Assembly: GCA_045652445.1 (NCBI GenBank)
Contig: JAZRUJ010000023.1
Location: 1 to 38,520, forward strand
Direction of reading: 5' to 3'
Origin: RGIG995 sp045652445
Lineage (GTDB): Bacteria > Bacillota > Clostridia > Oscillospirales > UBA644
DNA: 38,520 nt
Shown here piece after piece: positions 1 through 7,651 of the stretch. How positions within the stretch are numbered: the first letter of the stretch is position 1; each line of letters begins with the position of its first letter. A model generated the notes under the pieces. It was not told the DNA's origin, ran no database searches, and saw nothing but the letters and a program-made list of their open reading frames with translations. The translations under genes and the position numbers were made by a program.

Positions 1-981
1 GTTGTCGGGAGCCTTGAATAAAGCTACGATTAAGTCGTGTCCGTAGGCTGTCGCTGCGGAAATCAGGCATTGTCCTGCTCCGGGGGTGGATCCGGTCTTC
101 ATTCCAAAGGTCCCTTCGTAATAATAGGCGGAGGAGGGAACCATCAGTTGATTTGTGTTTACGTATCCAACCACCGAGCCGTCGGGGAACGTGATCTCGG
201 CATAAGTTTTTTCTACAGTTTTGCGAATTGTTTCATTTTTTGCTGAGGCAACTGCAATATACATCATGTCTTCCGCGGTAGTATACTGTTTGCCGTCCGG
301 GTACCCGTCGGGACAGGTAAATAAAGAATTGTTCGCTCCCAAGGATTTTGCCTTGTCGTTCATTTTTTCAAGGAAAACGTTCACCGCATCCCGATCGGTA
401 ATCTGGGGGTCCTTGGAAACGTTCCGCCCCACATGGGCGGCGATGACATAGGCGGCATCGTTGCCGGAGGGAATAAGCAGGGCGTCTAAAATTTGTTCCA
501 GGTTCAGTTCTTGCCCCTGTACTAATTTTGCAGAAGAAGAGCCGGTTCCAACCAAGGAAAGTTCACTCCCTACGGTGAAAATCGTTTCCGGAGAAACGTA
601 ATCCAACAGGGTTAATGCCGTCAGGAGTTTTGTGGTGGATGCGGCGGTGATTTTGGTCTGGGCATTCTTCTGATATAACACCGTTTCGGCGGTTACGTCG
701 TACACCGCAAGATATTCCGCATCAAAGGTTTGATCTTGGAAACATTCTGCGGCATATTGTTGCAGAAGTGTATTGTTTTTGTTGGAGTTCTCTGTTTCGG
801 TATCAACGTTGCTCGGAGTATTTTCATTTTGTTGATTTGTTGTTGTGTCCGTGTTGGGAACTTCAGATGAATCCGGTGCAAACAGGGTGGTCATCAGGAC
901 GATGGCACCGATGCAGACCAGAAAAATCAGAAGGATCCAGCCCAAACGGGCGGCGGCGGATGGTTTCTTTCTTCGTCTCAT
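1..981 (-). CDS. D-alanyl-D-alanine carboxypeptidase (peptidase S11), 3'-truncated by window edge
   Basis: Serine-type D,D-carboxypeptidase of the PBP5/DacF family, which trims the terminal D-Ala from peptidoglycan stem peptides outside the membrane. Read on the minus strand the frame is open for 327 codons to the window edge. A membrane anchor or signal segment lies at about residues 12-34, followed by an Asn/Thr-rich linker (37-70). All three penicillin-fold motifs are present: STTK at 115-118 (nucleophile Ser115), SGN at 172-174 and KTG at 295-297. The C-terminal part lies outside the window, so a PBP5 C-terminal domain or second anchor cannot be judged. The ATG at 981 follows a GAGGAA ribosome site and a good promoter (1021-1049). 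It is divergent from the transketolase operon. Identification is firm; which dac paralogue is unknown. Confidence 0.93.
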   Translation of the reverse strand, partial: MRRRKKPSAAARLGWILLIFLVCIGAIVLMTTLFAPDSSEVPNTDTTTNQQNENTPSNVDTETENSNKNNTLLQQYAAECFQDQTFDAEYLAVYDVTAETVLYQKNAQTKITAASTTKLLTALTLLDYVSPETIFTVGSELSLVGTGSSSAKLVQGQELNLEQILDALLIPSGNDAAYVIAAHVGRNVSKDPQITDRDAVNVFLEKMNDKAKSLGANNSLFTCPDGYPDGKQYTTAEDMMYIAVASAKNETIRKTVEKTYAEITFPDGSVVGYVNTNQLMVPSSAYYYEGTFGMKTGSTPGAGQCLISAATAYGHDLIVALFKAPDN

Positions 982-1020
982 GGAAGTTCCTCTTCAAGTA
1001 AAGTTCGGTGTGTTTTTTTC

Positions 1021-1049
1021 AGTATAGCACATTTTCGGGGGAAATGCAA
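1021..1049 (-). promoter_or_regulatory. SigmaA-type promoter for the D,D-carboxypeptidase gene
   Basis: On the minus strand TTGCAT (1049-1044), a 17-base spacer, then TATACT (1026-1021), with TG one base before the -10 (extended -10). It lies 40 bases upstream of the ATG at 981. Confidence 0.8.
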
Positions 1050-1100
1050 GACGTATTATAAGAAAAAGATGTCAAAATCTTGGAATCTTTCGTTTCCCTC

Positions 1101-1129
1101 TTGCAATCTTAATCTTTTTGTGTTATACT
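1101..1129 (+). promoter_or_regulatory. SigmaA-type promoter for the transketolase-sortase operon
   Basis: TTGCAA (1101-1106), 17-base spacer, TATACT (1124-1129), with the extended -10 dinucleotide TG. It is followed by AAGGAG at 1172-1177, nine bases before the ATG at 1187. Confidence 0.82.
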
Positions 1130-1186
1130 GTATTGTAGAACAATATTCCCGGAGTTCTTCGGGACAGAAATAAGGAGAATCGAAGC

Positions 1187-1996
1187 ATGAACACTGAAAG
1201 CATGGCATTGGAGATGCGAAAGCTGATCCTGACCTCTTTGTACCACGCAAAAAGCGGTCACCCCGGCGGATCGTTGTCTTTCACCGATATTTTGGCGGTT
1301 TTGTACAACGAAGAAATGAACATTGACCCCGCTAATCCGAAAAAAGCAGATCGTGACCGGTTTGTTATGTCCAAAGGACACGCTGCCCCCGCTCTTTATG
1401 CGGCACTTGCTGCAAAGGGTTATTTCCCTAAAGAAGATATGGTGACACTGCGTAAAATCGATAGCCATTTGGAAGGACACCCCAGCATGAAGTCTACCCC
1501 CGGTGTGGATATGTCCACCGGTTCTCTGGGGCAAGGGATCTCTGCCGCTTGCGGTATGGCTCTTTCTGCCAAGCTGACCGGTCAGGATTATCGGGTTTAC
1601 GCCGCTTTGGGTGACGGTGAAATCGAAGAAGGTCAGGTTTGGGAAGCGATGATGTTCGCCGCCCATTACAAATTGGACAATTTGTGCGTATTTGTGGACC
1701 TGAACGGGCTGCAGATCGACGGTCCCACTGCCGAAGTAATGGGTTCCGATCCCGTTCCCGAGAAAATGCGTGCCTTCGGCCTGGAAGTGGTCGAAATCGA
1801 CGGGCATAACTATGACGAAATTCGTGCCGCTCTGAAAAAAGCCCGTGAAACCAAGGGGAAACCCACTTGCGTCGTTGCACATACCGTAAAGGGCAAGGGT
1901 GTTTCTTACATGGAAAATAAGTGCGATTGGCACGGTGCTGCCCCCAAATTGGAAGAATATGAAATTGCAATGAAGGAGTTGGAACAACATGGCTGA
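1187..1996 (+). CDS. Transketolase, N-terminal (thiamine-diphosphate pyrophosphate-binding) subunit
   Basis: First half of a split transketolase, 269 residues, which with the next gene transfers two-carbon ketol units between sugar phosphates in the non-oxidative pentose phosphate pathway. It carries the PP domain: SGHPGGSLS at 23-31, GSLGQG at 112-117, and the thiamine-diphosphate/metal motif GDGEIEEG at 142-149 ending with Asn173. Its length is the usual one for the N-terminal subunit of two-gene transketolases. The stop overlaps the start of the C-terminal subunit by 8 bases, which implies translational coupling. Both subunits have their own starts and intact motifs, so this is a true split gene and not a frameshift. 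Start ATG is supported by AAGGAG with nine-base spacing. Confidence 0.95.
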   Translation: MNTESMALEMRKLILTSLYHAKSGHPGGSLSFTDILAVLYNEEMNIDPANPKKADRDRFVMSKGHAAPALYAALAAKGYFPKEDMVTLRKIDSHLEGHPSMKSTPGVDMSTGSLGQGISAACGMALSAKLTGQDYRVYAALGDGEIEEGQVWEAMMFAAHYKLDNLCVFVDLNGLQIDGPTAEVMGSDPVPEKMRAFGLEVVEIDGHNYDEIRAALKKARETKGKPTCVVAHTVKGKGVSYMENKCDWHGAAPKLEEYEIAMKELEQHG

Positions 1997-2957
1997 TTTG
2001 AAAGCAACCCGCGACGCTTACGGCGAAGGTCTCGTTGAGCTGGCGGAACAATATCCTAATTTTTACGTATTGGATGCCGACCTTGCAAAGGCAACCAAAA
2101 CCATTACCTTTAAGAAACAGTATCCCGACCGCTTCATTGATTGCGGGATTGCGGAAGGAAATATGATCGGCGTTGCCGCAGGTCTTGCTACCTGTGGAAA
2201 CACAGTCTTCGCTTCTTCTTTCTCTATGTTTGCCGCCGGTCGTGCTTTTGAACAGATCCGCAACAGCGTTGCCTATCCCCGGTTGAACGTAAAGGTTGTC
2301 GGAACTCACTCCGGTCTGACCGTAGGGGAAGACGGAGCAACCCATCAATGCCTGGAAGATCTTGCTCTTATGCGTTCCATTCCCGGTATGGTTGTTATCA
2401 ATCCTTCGGATGCTACTCAGATGAAAGCGGCACTCCGCTTTGCGGTGGAACATGATGGTCCCGTTTATATTCGCGGCGGACGTCTTGCTGTTCCTGTTGT
2501 GTACGAAAAAGACAGTATCACTTACACTGCCGGGCAATCCTATCGAATTGCAGAAGGAAACGATGTTACCCTGATGTTCTGCGGACATTTCCATGAGTTG
2601 ACTGCTCAGGTCAAGGAAATGCTGGAGAAGGTTGGGCTGACCTGCCGCATCGTGGATATGCCCTCGGTAAAACCCGTGGACAACAAAGCGATCGAAGACG
2701 CTCTGAACGATACCGGTTTGATCGTTACTTTCGAAGACCACAATATTAACGGTGGTTTTGGATCTGCCGTTTGCGAAGCGGTTTGTGATTGTAACGTTGC
2801 AACCAAGGGACAGTCCGTTATCCGCATTGGGGTGGAAGATTCCTTCGGGAAATCCGGTACCCCTGCTCAACTGATGGAAAAATATGGATTTACTGCAGAA
2901 AATGTCTGCCGTAAGATTCTTGCCGTAAAGGCTCCCGAAAAGTTGTCCCAACTGTAA
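1989..2957 (+). CDS. Transketolase, C-terminal (pyrimidine-binding) subunit
   Basis: Second half of the split transketolase, 322 residues. The Pyr domain contains the conserved catalytic glutamate in IAEGNM (Glu56), which activates the thiamine aminopyrimidine, the FASSFSMFAAGR strand, His107 in GTHSGL and the GEDGATHQ loop at 113-120. The C-terminal transketolase domain occupies about residues 190-310. The related enzyme 1-deoxyxylulose-5-phosphate synthase is unlikely, because that is a single chain of about 620 residues. The gene is translationally coupled to the N-terminal subunit by an 8-base overlap and is followed after 36 bases by a sortase gene with no terminator between. Confidence 0.95.
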   Translation: MADLKATRDAYGEGLVELAEQYPNFYVLDADLAKATKTITFKKQYPDRFIDCGIAEGNMIGVAAGLATCGNTVFASSFSMFAAGRAFEQIRNSVAYPRLNVKVVGTHSGLTVGEDGATHQCLEDLALMRSIPGMVVINPSDATQMKAALRFAVEHDGPVYIRGGRLAVPVVYEKDSITYTAGQSYRIAEGNDVTLMFCGHFHELTAQVKEMLEKVGLTCRIVDMPSVKPVDNKAIEDALNDTGLIVTFEDHNINGGFGSAVCEAVCDCNVATKGQSVIRIGVEDSFGKSGTPAQLMEKYGFTAENVCRKILAVKAPEKLSQL

Positions 2958-2993
2958 TTTTTTGATTTTTATTTTATAGAAAGGAGAGGTTTT

Positions 2994-4019
2994 ATGTCCG
3001 ATTTGCAATCTTCCGAAGAACTGCCTCTGGAAACTCTTTCTCAAGAAGAAACACCCCCGAACAGGACAGGTCGAAGGAGAAGAAATGGGCGAAGAAAGTA
3101 CGTAAGATACTCTCCTTTATCCTTGGTTTTGTTGGCGATTTGTGCTGCGGTCTTTTCCTTCAGCATGTTTGGATTGTTGGAACAACCGATTTACGACTAT
3201 GCCGGAAAGGTGAATCTTGGAAGCCTTGGATTTGAAGACGCCTTTTTCGATGATGGAAGTGATGATGCAAATGTTTTGAAACCGTCCCCGAATGATGCGG
3301 TAGATGGCTCGAAATGGCAACAGATTGAACCTTCTAAAATTGACAAGAAAACCCTCCCGTTTCTTCAAAAGGTCCACTTTGATATTTTGAAGCAACAAAA
3401 CGAAGACTCTGTCGCTTGGATGTATTGGCCTACCACCACCGACGTAAAAGGATTGCCCTTTAATATGGCGGTTGTGCAGACTACAAATAATGAATTTTAC
3501 TTAAATCGCTCCTTTGATTTAAGTAACAATGCAAACGGTTGGATTTATGCGGATTATCGTTGTGATATGTCCAATTTGATTTCCAATCGTAATACCATTA
3601 TTTACGGTCATGCGCGGAGTTATTTGATGTTTGGCGGCTTGCGGTTTTTGAATACCAAAACCAAGTGGCAAGAGGACGGATATAACCACTTTATTTATAT
3701 CAACACGCCCAACGAACGAACTGTTTGGCAGGTTTTTTCCTGGTATGAGACTACCACCGAGTTTAACTATATTCAAACCTATTTCTCCGGAGATATTGAA
3801 TATATGGCGTTTTTGAATACCTTGCAGGCACAAAACACGATTCCGGCTTTTGAGCAGGTGGAGCTTGATTCGGATTCCAAAATTCTCACTTTGTCCACTT
3901 GTAAAGGGGTCAACAGTGACGTTCGCGTAGCAATTCATGCGGTTTTGGTAAAGCACGAATGGCTTCCCGGAAGAGAGCCCAATTCTGGTTCGGAACCAAC
4001 GCTTCCCGATTACGATTAA
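2994..4019 (+). CDS. srtB: Class B sortase
   Basis: Membrane-bound cysteine transpeptidase of 341 residues that would join surface proteins carrying a sorting signal to cell-wall peptide. An acidic then Arg-rich cytoplasmic N-terminus (1-38) precedes one transmembrane segment (about 40-60). The catalytic triad is visible: His206 in TIIYGHA, Cys303 in LTLSTC and Arg311 in DVRV. The long helix-containing region between His and Cys is typical of SrtB. Ribosome site AAAGGAGAGG lies before the ATG. It is cotranscribed with the transketolase genes and ends at a strong terminator (4059-4088). No protein in the window has a recognisable LPXTG or NPQTN-like sorting signal, so its substrate lies elsewhere. 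Confidence 0.9.
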   Translation: MSDLQSSEELPLETLSQEETPPNRTGRRRRNGRRKYVRYSPLSLVLLAICAAVFSFSMFGLLEQPIYDYAGKVNLGSLGFEDAFFDDGSDDANVLKPSPNDAVDGSKWQQIEPSKIDKKTLPFLQKVHFDILKQQNEDSVAWMYWPTTTDVKGLPFNMAVVQTTNNEFYLNRSFDLSNNANGWIYADYRCDMSNLISNRNTIIYGHARSYLMFGGLRFLNTKTKWQEDGYNHFIYINTPNERTVWQVFSWYETTTEFNYIQTYFSGDIEYMAFLNTLQAQNTIPAFEQVELDSDSKILTLSTCKGVNSDVRVAIHAVLVKHEWLPGREPNSGSEPTLPDYD

Positions 4020-4058
4020 GGATTGTTTTTTTGCGGAAAAACAAGAAATGAAAACGAG

Positions 4059-4088
4059 ACGCTCTCCCTTTTGGGGGAGCGTTTTTTT
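4059..4088 (+). terminator. Rho-independent terminator after the sortase gene
   Basis: Stem CGCTCTCCC / GGGGGAGCG (one T-G wobble) with a TTTT loop, followed by eight Ts. It ends the transketolase-sortase operon. Confidence 0.9.
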
Positions 4089-4438
4089 TGTGGTCTTCTT
4101 TTTGTAAAAAGTTCCGAAAAAAGCCAAGATTTTTAGCATTTGTTAATTATCTTTGAAACCTTTGTATCGTTTTTTTGAATCTATTTTTTATAAGAAATTT
4201 TTGTGCATGTTGCACATTTGACAGTTTTTGTGATATGGAGGAAAATACAATATGTTGTGTTTGTATTTCGCATTTATGTGTAATTGGTCAATATTTTGTA
4301 TTGTGTTTGTTATGCTTGTATAACACCGAGTGAAAAACGAACCGAAAAATAGATAAAAATTGTCCGATTGGCAGATTTTTTTCCGTGAAAAGTACATAAA
4401 AGCAGTGGAAATATTGCTCGAAAACGGAAGAATTTCAC
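4089..4438. other. AT-rich intergenic stretch upstream of the sugar-uptake operon
   Basis: About 350 bases between the sortase terminator and the operon promoter. Besides the possible small ORF it holds a short inverted repeat, TGTGCA-TGT-TGCACA, near 4202-4216. I see no classical catabolite-repression operator, riboswitch consensus or tRNA here. Confidence 0.5.
4252..4323 (+). CDS. Possible 23-residue hydrophobic small membrane protein
   Basis: A short reading frame starting ATG TTG TGT and ending TAA, giving 23 residues almost all hydrophobic or aromatic (Met, Leu, Cys, Phe, Val, Ile, with Asn and Trp in the middle). That is enough for one membrane span. It is preceded by a clear ribosome site TGGAGG (4236-4241) with ten-base spacing, in an otherwise gene-free AT-rich stretch. 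I see no convincing promoter. The hydrophobicity could be a by-product of T-rich DNA. No family recognised. Confidence 0.3.
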   Translation: MLCLYFAFMCNWSIFCIVFVMLV

Positions 4439-4467
4439 TTGACAATTTACGCTAAATATATTATAAT
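4439..4467 (+). promoter_or_regulatory. Perfect-consensus promoter of the sugar-uptake operon
   Basis: TTGACA (4439-4444), 17-base spacer, TATAAT (4462-4467). It matches the vegetative consensus at all twelve positions and, unlike the other promoters listed here, lacks the extended -10 TG. Predicted start near 4474. Confidence 0.92.
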
Positions 4468-4473
4468 ATACGA

Positions 4474-4588
4474 GTAAAAAAGAGGGTTTCCCTCTGAACA
4501 TAACGAAGCGAAAGATTTGCCGGCAGAGAACTCTGTCGGTGTCTCTCGTCTTTATGGCAATACTTGAACCAAAGGAAGGTGTTTTGCA
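4474..4588 (+). promoter_or_regulatory. Structured 5' leader of the sugar-uptake operon
   Basis: About 115 bases with two strong hairpins: AGAGGG-TTT-CCCTCT (4481-4495), just after the predicted start, and CCGGCAGAG-AA-CTCTGTCGG (4520-4539). The second may be enclosed by TTGCC pairing with GGCAA near 4556-4560. Neither hairpin is followed by a T tract, so they are not simple terminators. They could be an operator dyad, an mRNA-stabilising stem or a regulatory RNA; no known riboswitch family is recognised. Confidence 0.45.
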
Positions 4589-7500
4589 GTGCGCAAAAGC
4601 AAAGTTATCGCAGTAGTTCTGGCTGCTGTGGTGGCAATCCAGATGTTTGCCCTGACCACCCTTGGTAAGACGTTGACGGAATTGGACTCCAACGTTCCTT
4701 TCGTTGCCGTCTTCAAAGAAGGGTCTTACGGTGAATATCTGCAGAATTATGCCCGGGCATCCGCTTCGGACGACGTGATCGTGCTTGATCTGTCGAAATA
4801 TACCGATAGCGAAAACGTGCGGGTTGAAAAATTCGAAGGCAGGGATAACGTCCTTGTAACCCAAGACGAAGGATACGTGGAATTTACCATCGAAGTTCCT
4901 TCGACCGGTTTGTACGGGTTGGGTTGTAACTACTATCCCATCGAAGGAAAGGGGATTGCCATTGAACGGTCCATCACCATCAATGGAGAAACTCCTTATA
5001 CCGAAGCTCGTACCGCCTCTTTGGATCGTCTCTTTGTCGATGCTGTTGATGCAGACAAAGTCTCCGATCCTGACGAAAACGGGATTCGGGATGGCTACTT
5101 CGTAGAAGACGTAAACGGAAACCAGATTCGTCCCTCTTCTGTGGAAGAACGCCATTGGATTGACGATTCTTACTTCAAGGATTCCACCGGGTCGTATGAC
5201 GGTGCGTTGCAGTTCTACTTGGAAAAGGGAACCAACGTCATCCGTATTGCATCTTCTCGGGAACCTGTTGCATACTCCAAGATTTTCCTCTACGGCGTGG
5301 AAGCTTCCGTTTCCTATACGGAATTCCTGGCTGCAAACGGAGAATTTGTTATCGACGGAGATCAGGTTGTTGCCAAGATCCAGGCGGAATACCCCACTGT
5401 GAAGTCTACCACTTCCGTGTACTCCGGCTATGACCGGTCTTCCGCAGCAACGGAACCCCAGGCAGATAAGCGGATTAAGTACAACGTTGTCGGTGGTGAA
5501 AACTGGAACACTTCCGGTCAATGGGTGGAATATAACGTCAACGTGCCCAAGGCAGGTCTGTACAAGATCGTCTTGCGTGCCCGTCAGAATATCGTGTCCG
5601 GGACCTTCTCCAGCCGTCAGATCACCGTCAACGGTGCTACTCCGGTCTCCGAAGCTACTCGGATTCGTTTCGCCTACAACACCGGTTGGGAAATGATGAC
5701 CCCCGCCGATGACTACGGCAATGAATTGCTCTTTAAGTTCAACGAGGGTGAAAACGTGATTCGCATCACTGCCACCACCGGGGAATTGAGCGAATACATT
5801 AACGCCGTCGATACCGTTGTTTCCAAACTGAACGGCGACTATCGTAAAATCATGCAGATTACCGGTGCGTCTCCCGACGAATACCGGGATTACAAGCTGG
5901 ATGAAGAAATTCCCGATGTCATCTCCGACCTGAAGGCTCAAGGGGATATTTTGACGAGTGTTTACAATAACCTCATTGAAATCTTGGGCGGTGAAGGTCA
6001 GCAGACCGCTATCGTTTATAACGCAATCAGCGTTTTGTACGATATGTCGGACGACCCCGATAAAATACCTTCCTATTTTGAAAACTTCAAGAATCAGATC
6101 ACCAATCTTGGTTCTTGGTTGACCACCATGCGGAACCAACCTTTGGAAGTTGACTATATTTTGGTCGCAGAACCGGACTATGTTCCCGGAAGCGGCGGTG
6201 CCAGCATTTTTGCCAACATCTGGCACAACATTGTAATGTTCTTTGAATCTTTCACCACCGATGCCAACGCTATTGGTGCTACCAGTGACCAGTCTTTCCA
6301 GACCACCGTTTCCATCTGGGCTACTACCGGTAAGGAACGTGCTGAAATTAAGCAGAGACTGATTGAACGTGCCTTTATCAATCAGTATCAGATCGGTGTT
6401 GACATTGAACTGGTTCCCGGCGGTGCATTGTTGCCTTCCGTTTTTGCAGGCAAGGGCCCTGACATCGTTATGGGGCTTGGTTCTACCGATATCATCAACT
6501 ACGCTTCTCGTAATGCGTTGGTTGCTTTGAATCAGTTCGAGGGCTTTACTTTGGATAATGCCCAAGAAGGTTATAAAGACATCCCCGGCTTCTCGGAAGT
6601 TTATAAGTGGTTCTCCGATACTGCCTTTACTTCCATTACGTTGGAAGTTTACAAGGATTCCGACGATCCTTCTCAAGGTACGGTTTCCAATATCTATGCG
6701 TTACCCGAAAAACAAGACTTCCTTCTGTTGTACTATCGGGAAGATATCTTGAACGATCTCGGGATGGAACTTCCCAAGACCTGGACAGAAACCTATGACA
6801 TGATCGCTCTTTTGAAAAAGCGGTACATGGATTTTGCACCCCCGGATTATCACACTATCCTGTATCAACAGGGGGGCACTCTTTATAAGAATAATGGTTA
6901 CCAGACCAACCTGGATTCCGAAGTTGCGATCCAGTCCTTTATCACCGTAACCGACTATTACATTACTTATAACTGTCCCAAGTCCTACAACTTCCAGAAC
7001 CGGTTCCGCTTCGGCGAAATGCCCATTGGATTGCAGGCTCTTGGATTCTACAGCACCTTGTGTGTGTCGGCCCCTGAAATTAAGGGTACTTGGTCCTTTA
7101 CCACCGTTCCCGGAACGGAAGTCAAAGATGAAAACGGAAACGTTCTTCTCGACGAAAACGGTGAACCTATTATTAACTACACCACTACCACCACCGTATC
7201 TTCCATCGCTCTGCTGAACGCAGGGGTCAGCAAGGGTGACGTCCATACCAACGCTTGCTGGGCTTGGATGCAATGGTGGGTTAGCGAAGATGCTCAGTAT
7301 GAATACGGTATTGAATTGGAAGCAACCCTTGGGATTGCCGCCCGTTACAACACCGCAAACATTGCCGCCGCCCAGAGACTTCCCTGGACGACCAAAGAAC
7401 TGACCGCGATTATGGATCAGTGGGAAAATACCGTCGGATACGAAGAACAAGTCGGCGGTTACTACTACACTCGTTATTATTCGTTCGCATTCAACGAAGT

Positions 7501-7633
7501 TCTTGACGAATACACCGATGCCAGAGAATCTCTCTTGAACTATGTTCAGGAAATCAACAAGGAAATCAAATATAAGAGAGAACAACTGAATCTTCCTTAT
7601 AGCGATTCCATCTCTGGTTCCGAGTCTAACTAA
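4589..7633 (+). CDS. Very large extracellular sugar-binding protein with N-terminal carbohydrate-binding-like modules
   Basis: Secreted or membrane-tethered solute-binding component, 1014 residues, more than twice the usual 420-450 of family-1 sugar-binding proteins. A hydrophobic signal or anchor lies at residues 6-26, with no lipobox cysteine. Residues about 55-245 and 265-410 look like two beta-sandwich modules of the CBM6/CBM35 kind; each has the strand pattern V(E/Y)xVxVPxxGLY followed by a repeated 'INGETP / VNGATP' turn. A mainly helical linker (410-560) leads to a family-1 binding-protein domain (about 566-950), recognisable by the ELVPGGALLPSVFAGKGPD region and the aromatic-rich second lobe. 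It starts with GTG after AAGGAAGG; no in-frame ATG fits better. It is first in the operon and followed directly by permeases, so its ligand is probably an oligosaccharide; which one cannot be read from sequence. Confidence 0.85.
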   Translation: MRKSKVIAVVLAAVVAIQMFALTTLGKTLTELDSNVPFVAVFKEGSYGEYLQNYARASASDDVIVLDLSKYTDSENVRVEKFEGRDNVLVTQDEGYVEFTIEVPSTGLYGLGCNYYPIEGKGIAIERSITINGETPYTEARTASLDRLFVDAVDADKVSDPDENGIRDGYFVEDVNGNQIRPSSVEERHWIDDSYFKDSTGSYDGALQFYLEKGTNVIRIASSREPVAYSKIFLYGVEASVSYTEFLAANGEFVIDGDQVVAKIQAEYPTVKSTTSVYSGYDRSSAATEPQADKRIKYNVVGGENWNTSGQWVEYNVNVPKAGLYKIVLRARQNIVSGTFSSRQITVNGATPVSEATRIRFAYNTGWEMMTPADDYGNELLFKFNEGENVIRITATTGELSEYINAVDTVVSKLNGDYRKIMQITGASPDEYRDYKLDEEIPDVISDLKAQGDILTSVYNNLIEILGGEGQQTAIVYNAISVLYDMSDDPDKIPSYFENFKNQITNLGSWLTTMRNQPLEVDYILVAEPDYVPGSGGASIFANIWHNIVMFFESFTTDANAIGATSDQSFQTTVSIWATTGKERAEIKQRLIERAFINQYQIGVDIELVPGGALLPSVFAGKGPDIVMGLGSTDIINYASRNALVALNQFEGFTLDNAQEGYKDIPGFSEVYKWFSDTAFTSITLEVYKDSDDPSQGTVSNIYALPEKQDFLLLYYREDILNDLGMELPKTWTETYDMIALLKKRYMDFAPPDYHTILYQQGGTLYKNNGYQTNLDSEVAIQSFITVTDYYITYNCPKSYNFQNRFRFGEMPIGLQALGFYSTLCVSAPEIKGTWSFTTVPGTEVKDENGNVLLDENGEPIINYTTTTTVSSIALLNAGVSKGDVHTNACWAWMQWWVSEDAQYEYGIELEATLGIAARYNTANIAAAQRLPWTTKELTAIMDQWENTVGYEEQVGGYYYTRYYSFAFNEVLDEYTDARESLLNYVQEINKEIKYKREQLNLPYSDSISGSESN

Positions 7634-7651
7634 AGGGAGGGAGGATCAGAA

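Noticed and set aside
1187..2957. Transketolase broken by a frameshift
   Set aside because: Both halves have proper starts, ribosome sites and complete domains, and two-subunit transketolases are well known.
1494..3044. A 516-codon minus-strand frame across the transketolase genes
   Set aside because: No ribosome site or recognisable domain; the plus-strand transketolase motifs explain the sequence.
4089..4438. Catabolite-repression operator or tRNA in the sortase-sugar operon gap
   Set aside because: A few TGAAAACG-like half sites occur but no full operator; no cloverleaf can be formed.
4310..6676. A 788-codon open frame on the minus strand opposite the large binding-protein gene
   Set aside because: It is a codon-bias shadow: no ribosome site, low-complexity Gly/Asn/Phe-rich translation, and it crosses the perfect promoter and leader of the plus-strand operon.
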